Shown in pieces: positions 21,339 through 25,951 of a stretch of DNA of 25,951 nt. The notes under the pieces are model-generated. The model was not told where the DNA came from. It made no database searches and saw only the letters and a program-made list of their open reading frames with translations. Numbering within the stretch: the stretch's first letter is position 1; every line of letters starts with the position of its first letter. The translations under genes were made by a program, and so were the position numbers. The stretch comes from Parafrigoribacterium_A sp035571875 (GTDB lineage Bacteria > Actinomycetota > Actinomycetes > Actinomycetales > Microbacteriaceae), in the NCBI GenBank assembly GCA_035571875.1, contig DATNBR010000081.1, positions 1 to 25,951 on the forward strand, read 5' to 3'.

Positions 21339-24197
21339 CTAGGCGTCGACCCTCTCCCGCTCGTCTGCGACGGGCTCCGCTTCGGGTTTCGCGGTGAGCC
21401 TGAGGTAGAGCCAGAGCGAGAGGGCGAGCGCCGTGAAGCAGCCGAGCACGAGCAGCCACACCGGCAGGCTCTGCGCGATCTGCTGCGGTGCGATCGCGGT
21501 GGGCAGCACGAGCAAGGCGAACGCGGTTGCCGTGACGAGGAAGAGCGATGCCCAGAGCCACTTGGAGTGCTCCCAGACGTCTTTGCCCTCGAAGAAGGTG
21601 AGCGGGAAAAGGCCGAGCAGCATGCCGGTGAGGCCTTCAGCCGTGACCGTCGCGAGAGCATCCTGCACGAGACCGGTCCAGACCGTGGCTTCGCCGTCTC
21701 CGATACCGAGCGCGATGAGCGAGTAGCCCAGCCACGCGAGCAGCGCCAGACCGACGATCACGCCGACCTGCACCGCCATCGACCGAGCACGATGACGGAT
21801 GCCGGCGCTCGCCGCCAGCTCGAGACCGATTGCGAGGCCGATGAGGAAGCCGGGAGAGAACCCGAGCAACCGACCGATGACGACACCGATGATCGCGAAG
21901 ATGAGTGCGGTCGGCTGGATCGAGATGTCGCTTCCCACGCCCCAGCGCCGACGGATGATCGCGCCGCTGACCTTGGGTGCGATGTAGTACACCACGATGA
22001 GCGCGAGCACGATCGAGAGGGTCAGGCGCAGCGAGACGAGGTCGAAGCCGTAGTTCGGATCCGCGAAGCCGAAGATGATGCTCGAGAGCACGATCATGAC
22101 GATGGATGACGCTGCCGAGCCCCCGGTGACCCGCTTCAGCCAGGCCGTGGCACGTTCCGCCGCGGCCCCGGCGCGCGCCACGAGCGGACCGAAACGGTCG
22201 AGGTTCGAGCTCACCGCGCTGTCGAGGACCTCGGTCGGCAGGGCGACGAGCAGCATGATGGCGAGCGCGAGTGCCGCGGCGACCGCGAGCACGGCGGGGT
22301 TCTCGAACAGCGTCGCGATGGTCGGCAGCGCGTTGGTGAAGGAGCTCGGGGTCGAGAGCGTGTTGCGCTCCGTCGCGGCCGAGTGGTGCTTCGTCGCACG
22401 GGGCGCAGCGCCTCCGGAAGTGTCCGAGACCGCGGTCGTGGCGGCCGCATCCGCGGGAACGATGCGGAGTGCCGCCTCCTGCGGCGACGGCGCCTCACCC
22501 ATCGGGGTGACCGTCACGACGATGTGGTGGTCGCCCGGCTCGACATCGTCGGGGATGACGATGGTTCTCGTGAAGGAGCCGTCTGCGGGCACGACCATGC
22601 TGCCGAGCGGTCGCGGCGTCGAGTGCAGTTCGAAGTTCACGGTGGCGCCGACCGGAAGTCCCGAGCTGCTCAGGGTGACGACGTCGCCGGCGTGCAGCGG
22701 CGTGTCTCCGCCGAGGACGTTCAGCACCCAGAAGAACAGGGTAGGAACCGTTGGGGTGACTGTCGCACTGGGCTTCTTCGGCTTGGCGGGAATGGCGGCG
22801 ACGGACGCTTGGGCCGGGGCGCTGAGCGGGGAGATCGCGTTGTAGAGATTGCTGTGGCTTTCGGGACTCCCGACGACGAGGCCCTGGTCGAGCTGGGAAG
22901 CCGTGTAGGAGTGAGTGCCAGGGGCGGATGAGACAGTGCAGCTCCACGCGCCCGCCACGACCGTCTCCTGGCAGACGGGGGTTCCGTCTTCGAATGCGCT
23001 CACGATGTCACCGGTGGTACCCGTTCCCGACAGGGTGACTTTCTCGGGTGCGCTGGAGGCAGCGGTGACCGTGGGGGCCTCGGGCACGCGGAAGTAGTCA
23101 TCCTGGTACGAGGAGTGCTGGCCGTTCACGATCTGCGAGCTATAGACGTTCCAGATGCCCGGGGCGAGATCGCTCAGCGTGCAGACCTGGGTGGTGGGCG
23201 CCGACGCGGCCTCTGCAGCGGAGGCAAAGGCAAAGCCGGTAGTGCCTTCGCTGCCACCGCCTTCGCCTTCGTCGCTGCTCGCCCAGCAGCCGGGCTGCGA
23301 CGTGAAGGTGTTCTCGCCACCCTCACCGGCGGCCAGGTTCACCACGTACACCTCGATGCTCGTGCCCTCGCCGTTCGGGTCTCCCGTGCCGGTGATGGTC
23401 ACGGCTGCGGGGCTGAAGGCGTAGGTCATCGCGGGCGGAAGCGTCGACTCCTGCGTCGGAGACCCCGATCCGTCTCCGACGGTCATCGGCACGAGCGCGC
23501 CGTCGCGGGTATAGAAGGTGTCGGAGGGAGATCCGGGCGTCGAGGCTTCGACCAGCACGCCCGTTGTTCCCGCGGGTACCGCGTTGCTGGGCGTGCAACT
23601 CCAGGTGCCGGTGTCGTCGACGACGGCGACCGTGCACAGGGTTCCGTTCTGATCGTTCAGCACCCTGATGCTGCCGCGCGCGGGCCCGCTGCCCGTGAAC
23701 GTCGCGTCCGGAGGGATGACCGCGCCGCTCTCAGGAGAGCTCAGCGCGGGGCCATCCTCGCCGTAGACGGTGATCGCCGCGCTGGTGGCAGTGGTCGCGC
23801 CATCCGTGACGGTGAAGGTGGTGGTGCCGAACGGAACATCGGCGGCGTTCGGGCACGACCACGAGCCCGACGGATCCGCCGTGGTCACGCAGTAGCTGAC
23901 ATCCGCCGTCTCGGGATTGTGTGCCGTGACCGCAATGTTCGCATACGCATCGGCCGTGCCGCGGATGGCGGGGAGGCTCGAGTCATGGAGAGCGGTGTTC
24001 GTGGTGCCGCTCGAAGTGAACGGTTCGAGCGTGACGTCGGCGGCATGAGCTGCCTGGGCTCCGCCGAAGACAAAGAGGGACACCAGGGCGAGGGTGGCGA
24101 CGATGCCACCGGTTGTGCCAATGCGCACGAAAAGTCCAGTGGGTAAGGGCAATGATCGGATGGGGCGTCCGATGGTTGCGAGATTCGGGTGATGCAT
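21339..24197 (-). CDS. Large exported/polytopic membrane protein: Ig-like repeats plus FGLLP-type membrane domain
   Basis: This 952-residue protein has a signal peptide (hydrophobic core GGIVATLALVSLFVFGGAQA, likely cut after AHA-52). An extracellular region follows (about 53-620) made of beta-rich Ig-like modules with paired Cys and recurring GSWSC / GTWSC / GAWSC segments. A Ser/Thr/Ala linker precedes a C-terminal membrane domain of 8-9 segments. The segment GMLLGLFPLTFFEGKDVW (about residue 857) resembles the FGLLP motif of a little-studied actinobacterial membrane family. The function is unknown; a cell-surface sensor or envelope-assembly role is conceivable. It lies between the PMT gene and metY on the same strand. 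The start at ATG 24197 lacks a clear Shine-Dalgarno sequence and is the least certain point. The domain call rests on motif resemblance. Confidence 0.85.
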   Translation of the reverse strand: MHHPNLATIGRPIRSLPLPTGLFVRIGTTGGIVATLALVSLFVFGGAQAAHAADVTLEPFTSSGTTNTALHDSSLPAIRGTADAYANIAVTAHNPETADVSYCVTTADPSGSWSCPNAADVPFGTTTFTVTDGATTATSAAITVYGEDGPALSSPESGAVIPPDATFTGSGPARGSIRVLNDQNGTLCTVAVVDDTGTWSCTPSNAVPAGTTGVLVEASTPGSPSDTFYTRDGALVPMTVGDGSGSPTQESTLPPAMTYAFSPAAVTITGTGDPNGEGTSIEVYVVNLAAGEGGENTFTSQPGCWASSDEGEGGGSEGTTGFAFASAAEAASAPTTQVCTLSDLAPGIWNVYSSQIVNGQHSSYQDDYFRVPEAPTVTAASSAPEKVTLSGTGTTGDIVSAFEDGTPVCQETVVAGAWSCTVSSAPGTHSYTASQLDQGLVVGSPESHSNLYNAISPLSAPAQASVAAIPAKPKKPSATVTPTVPTLFFWVLNVLGGDTPLHAGDVVTLSSSGLPVGATVNFELHSTPRPLGSMVVPADGSFTRTIVIPDDVEPGDHHIVVTVTPMGEAPSPQEAALRIVPADAAATTAVSDTSGGAAPRATKHHSAATERNTLSTPSSFTNALPTIATLFENPAVLAVAAALALAIMLLVALPTEVLDSAVSSNLDRFGPLVARAGAAAERATAWLKRVTGGSAASSIVMIVLSSIIFGFADPNYGFDLVSLRLTLSIVLALIVVYYIAPKVSGAIIRRRWGVGSDISIQPTALIFAIIGVVIGRLLGFSPGFLIGLAIGLELAASAGIRHRARSMAVQVGVIVGLALLAWLGYSLIALGIGDGEATVWTGLVQDALATVTAEGLTGMLLGLFPLTFFEGKDVWEHSKWLWASLFLVTATAFALLVLPTAIAPQQIAQSLPVWLLVLGCFTALALSLWLYLRLTAKPEAEPVADERERVDA

Positions 24198-24263
24198 CGG
24201 GTAAAGAATGCGATCGTATGCTACTCCCGATCAGCCCATTTTCGTCAGGATGCTCAGTGTGCG
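24198..24263. other. Short intergenic region upstream of the large membrane protein gene
   Basis: This AT-richer stretch should contain the promoter of the 952-residue protein. TACGAT (24219-24214 on the minus strand) is a possible -10 sixteen bases before the ATG. I see no good -35 and no ribosome binding site. Confidence 0.3.
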
Positions 24264-24291
24264 GCCGCTGAGCTTGTCAAAGCTCTCCGGC
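24264..24291 (-). terminator. Hairpin directly after the PMT stop codon
   Basis: GCCG-CT-GAGCTT, loop GTCA, AAGCTC-TC-CGGC forms a 10-bp stem with one 2x2 internal mismatch, starting at the base next to the PMT TGA (24294-24292). There is no T-run. The core GAGCTTGTCAAAGCTC resembles another dispersed palindrome type, so it may be a repeat-derived terminator. Confidence 0.6.
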
Positions 24292-25951
24292 TCAGATCCA
24301 GCTGCGCAGCCAGTAGTGCAGCTCGAGGAACCAGGCCGGCTCCTGCACGGCGGTCCACATCGGGTACCAGAAGGCGCTGAACAGCACGGCGAAACCGAGG
24401 AAGATCGCCACGAGCCGGATGCCGCTGAGCCGTCGCCACTCCGGATCGTGGCGCGACCCGAGAATGAGCCCGATCACCATCGTCAGCGCGAGGATCAGGT
24501 ACGGCTCGAAGGCGATCGTGTAGAACTGGAAGACCGTGCGGTTCAGGTACAGCAGCCACGGCAGGTAGCCGGCGCCGACCCCCGCCAGCACCAGGCCGAC
24601 GCGCCACTCGCGAAACCGGATGAGTCGGTACAGCAGATACACCGCCGCGGCGACCGCGGCCCACCAGATCAGCGGGTTCGCGATGTCGGTGATCGCCTCG
24701 CCGCAGCGGTCGGAGGCACAGCCGTTCTCGCCGAGCTTCGAACCGACGTAGTACATGCTCGTGGGCCGCAGCATGAGCAGCCAGCCGAGCGGGTTTGCGG
24801 CGTAGGGGTGGGCCGCGTGCAGCCCCACATTGAAGTCGTAGGCCATCACCTGGTAATGCAAGAAGCTCTGCAGGGAGTGCGGAATCCAGGCGAAGGCGCC
24901 CGTGAGTGCGTTGCCGGCAGTGTCGGCCCAGTGCCTGCCGTAGCCGCCATCCGTCACGAACCAGCCGGTCCAGCTCACCAGGTAGGTCACGAGCGCAATC
25001 GGGACCGTGAGCAGAAAGCTCGTCGGCCCCTGCTTGAAGACCGTGCCGCTCGCCCACAGGGTAATTCCGGCGCGGCGCCTGGCCACGGCATCCACCGCGA
25101 GCGTGTACACGGCGAAAGCGGCGAGAAAGTACAGGCCGTTCCACTTGACCGCGGAGGCGAGGCCGAAGATGAGGCCTGCCGTGATGAGCCAGGGTCGCCA
25201 CCACAGCGCGGGGCCCCAGTCGGTGTGCAACCCGCGCTCGGTGCGCCGCGCCATCCACAGCGCGAGGCGGCCGGCGCTCTGCTTTCGATCTTTCAGGATC
25301 GCCCAGAAACCCAGCAGCGCAAAGAACATCAGGAAGTTGTCGAGCAGGCTCACTCGCGACATGACGATCGCGTTGCCGTCGATCGCCATCAGGCCGCCCG
25401 CGATCGTGGCCAGAAGAGTCGACCTGAACAGCTCGCGCGCGATCATCGCGATCAGGAACACCGCGAGGATGCCGACGATCGCGGTGCTGATCCGCCAGCC
25501 GACGCTGTTGTCGCCGCCGAACGCGGCCATGCCGAGACCGATCAGCCACTTGCCAAGCGGCGGATGCACGACGTAGCCGCCCACGGACGTGAAGATGTCG
25601 ACGTGTCCGCTCGCGAAGCTCGCATCGGCCTCGGCGGGCCAGCTGCCCTCGTAGCCGAGGTGAATGAGGCTCCACGCGTCCTTCACATAGAAGGTCTCGT
25701 CGAACACCAGTGCTTTCGGATGCCCGAGGTTCCAGAGCCGCAGCACCGCCGCGAGCAGCGTGACCGCGAGTGGTCCGCCCCAGTACCAGAGCCGGAACAT
25801 TCCGGGGCGCGCGAGCACCCGCCCCCACCACCGGTCGATCCGCAGCATCTCGGTGGTCGAATTTCCTTCGGTGGTCGAGCTTGTCGAGACCTCTTCGCGG
25901 AATGACCGTCGCGACGGCGACCCCGCGACAACCTGATCGAACTCATCCTCG
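24292..25951 (-). CDS. PMT-family dolichyl-phosphate-mannose (polyprenyl-phosphate-mannose) protein mannosyltransferase, 5' end outside the window
   Basis: This multi-pass membrane glycosyltransferase (GT39, GT-C fold) has VFDETFYVKDAWSL with the catalytic Asp-Glu in the first outer loop, GGYVVHPPLGKWLIG, SRVSLLDNFLMFF, SAVKWNGLYFL and a C-terminal YLPWLLYLNRTVFQFYTIAFEPYL. It transfers mannose from polyprenyl-phosphate-mannose to Ser/Thr of exported proteins. From ATG 25848 it has 518 residues, but the frame stays open to the window edge. The 34 further codons read DEFDQVVAG, RRSFREE and similar, as in the N-terminal tails I remember for actinobacterial PMTs, so the true start is probably upstream of the window. 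Part of this tail (VSTSSTTEGNSTTE) is coded by a dispersed repeat (25851-25891). No Shine-Dalgarno sequence fits ATG 25848 well. Confidence 0.9.
   Translation of the reverse strand, partial: EDEFDQVVAGSPSRRSFREEVSTSSTTEGNSTTEMLRIDRWWGRVLARPGMFRLWYWGGPLAVTLLAAVLRLWNLGHPKALVFDETFYVKDAWSLIHLGYEGSWPAEADASFASGHVDIFTSVGGYVVHPPLGKWLIGLGMAAFGGDNSVGWRISTAIVGILAVFLIAMIARELFRSTLLATIAGGLMAIDGNAIVMSRVSLLDNFLMFFALLGFWAILKDRKQSAGRLALWMARRTERGLHTDWGPALWWRPWLITAGLIFGLASAVKWNGLYFLAAFAVYTLAVDAVARRRAGITLWASGTVFKQGPTSFLLTVPIALVTYLVSWTGWFVTDGGYGRHWADTAGNALTGAFAWIPHSLQSFLHYQVMAYDFNVGLHAAHPYAANPLGWLLMLRPTSMYYVGSKLGENGCASDRCGEAITDIANPLIWWAAVAAAVYLLYRLIRFREWRVGLVLAGVGAGYLPWLLYLNRTVFQFYTIAFEPYLILALTMVIGLILGSRHDPEWRRLSGIRLVAIFLGFAVLFSAFWYPMWTAVQEPAWFLELHYWLRSWI
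25851..25891. repeat. Second-type dispersed repeat with partial duplicate in the PMT N-terminal coding region
   Basis: CGGTGGTCGAGCTTGTCGAG plus ACC (25869-25891) is a 23-bp element with an imperfect inverted core. Its first ten bases occur again at 25851-25860, 18 bp away. I know this element type as widespread in Microbacteriaceae intergenic DNA. Here the whole stretch is open in the PMT frame and codes for Ser/Thr-rich residues. Confidence 0.75.

Noticed and set aside
24208..25905. 565-codon plus frame opposite the PMT gene, and an 87-codon minus frame at 25683-25946
   Set aside because: Both are shadows: the PMT frame has clear family motifs and membrane segments, while these are Arg/Glu/His-rich or Arg/Ser-rich without domains.

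Overview
The window is high-GC chromosomal DNA that looks actinobacterial, most likely from the family Microbacteriaceae. This is an inference from gene content, strong GC bias at third codon positions, leaderless promoters of the TANNNT-N6-start type, and two short interspersed palindromic repeats that I know as common in that family (arms GGTTGAGTAG/TATCGAAACC and CGGTGGTCGAG/TGTCGAGACC). I see no rRNA, tRNA, CRISPR array, insertion sequence or phage gene. The segment is mostly housekeeping and metabolic, with a few small accessory loci.

Layout. 1-3483 (-): most of hrpA, a DEAH-box RNA helicase, 3' end cut by the window. 3532-3731 (-): an internally deleted GNAT acetyltransferase remnant. 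3872-5224 (+): DUF222/HNH (13E12-type) protein. 5305-6141 (-): formate/nitrite-transporter family channel. 6286-6738 (-): ohrR peroxide sensor, divergent from an unknown 79-residue ORF (6836-7075). 7146-7736 (-): TetR regulator divergent from a DHA2 drug exporter (7840-9285). 9288-10418 (-): two-gene unit of a VOC/glyoxalase protein and its HxlR-type regulator. 10605-11099 (-): GNAT acetyltransferase. 11145-15512 (+): tightly coupled operon prpD-prpB-prpC (2-methylcitrate cycle, propionyl-CoA disposal) plus an aldo/keto reductase. 15513-15636: palindromic repeat pair. 15637-16401 (-): metallo-beta-lactamase-fold protein. 16483-18459 (+): DUF255/thioredoxin-fold protein. 18456-21267 (-): operon metY, CoA-binding protein, sulfurtransferase. 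21339-24197 (-): large secreted-domain plus polytopic membrane protein with an FGLLP-like motif. 24292-25951 (-): PMT-type mannosyltransferase, 5' end beyond the window.

How the genes work together. The prp operon turns propionyl-CoA and oxaloacetate into pyruvate and succinate. The metY operon joins sulfide assimilation into homocysteine with a rhodanese and a CoA-binding partner. Three regulator/target pairs (OhrR, TetR/MFS, HxlR/VOC) each have a visible inverted repeat in the controlling region, so this part looks like a stress and xenobiotic response cluster.

Most notable: two different dispersed palindromic repeats sit in frame inside conserved coding genes. One, partly triplicated, lies in the hrpA inter-RecA linker; the other lies in the N-terminal tail of the PMT gene. 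Both show partial local duplication. A second theme is the repeated leaderless promoter geometry, seen upstream of at least five genes and still intact on the GNAT remnant.
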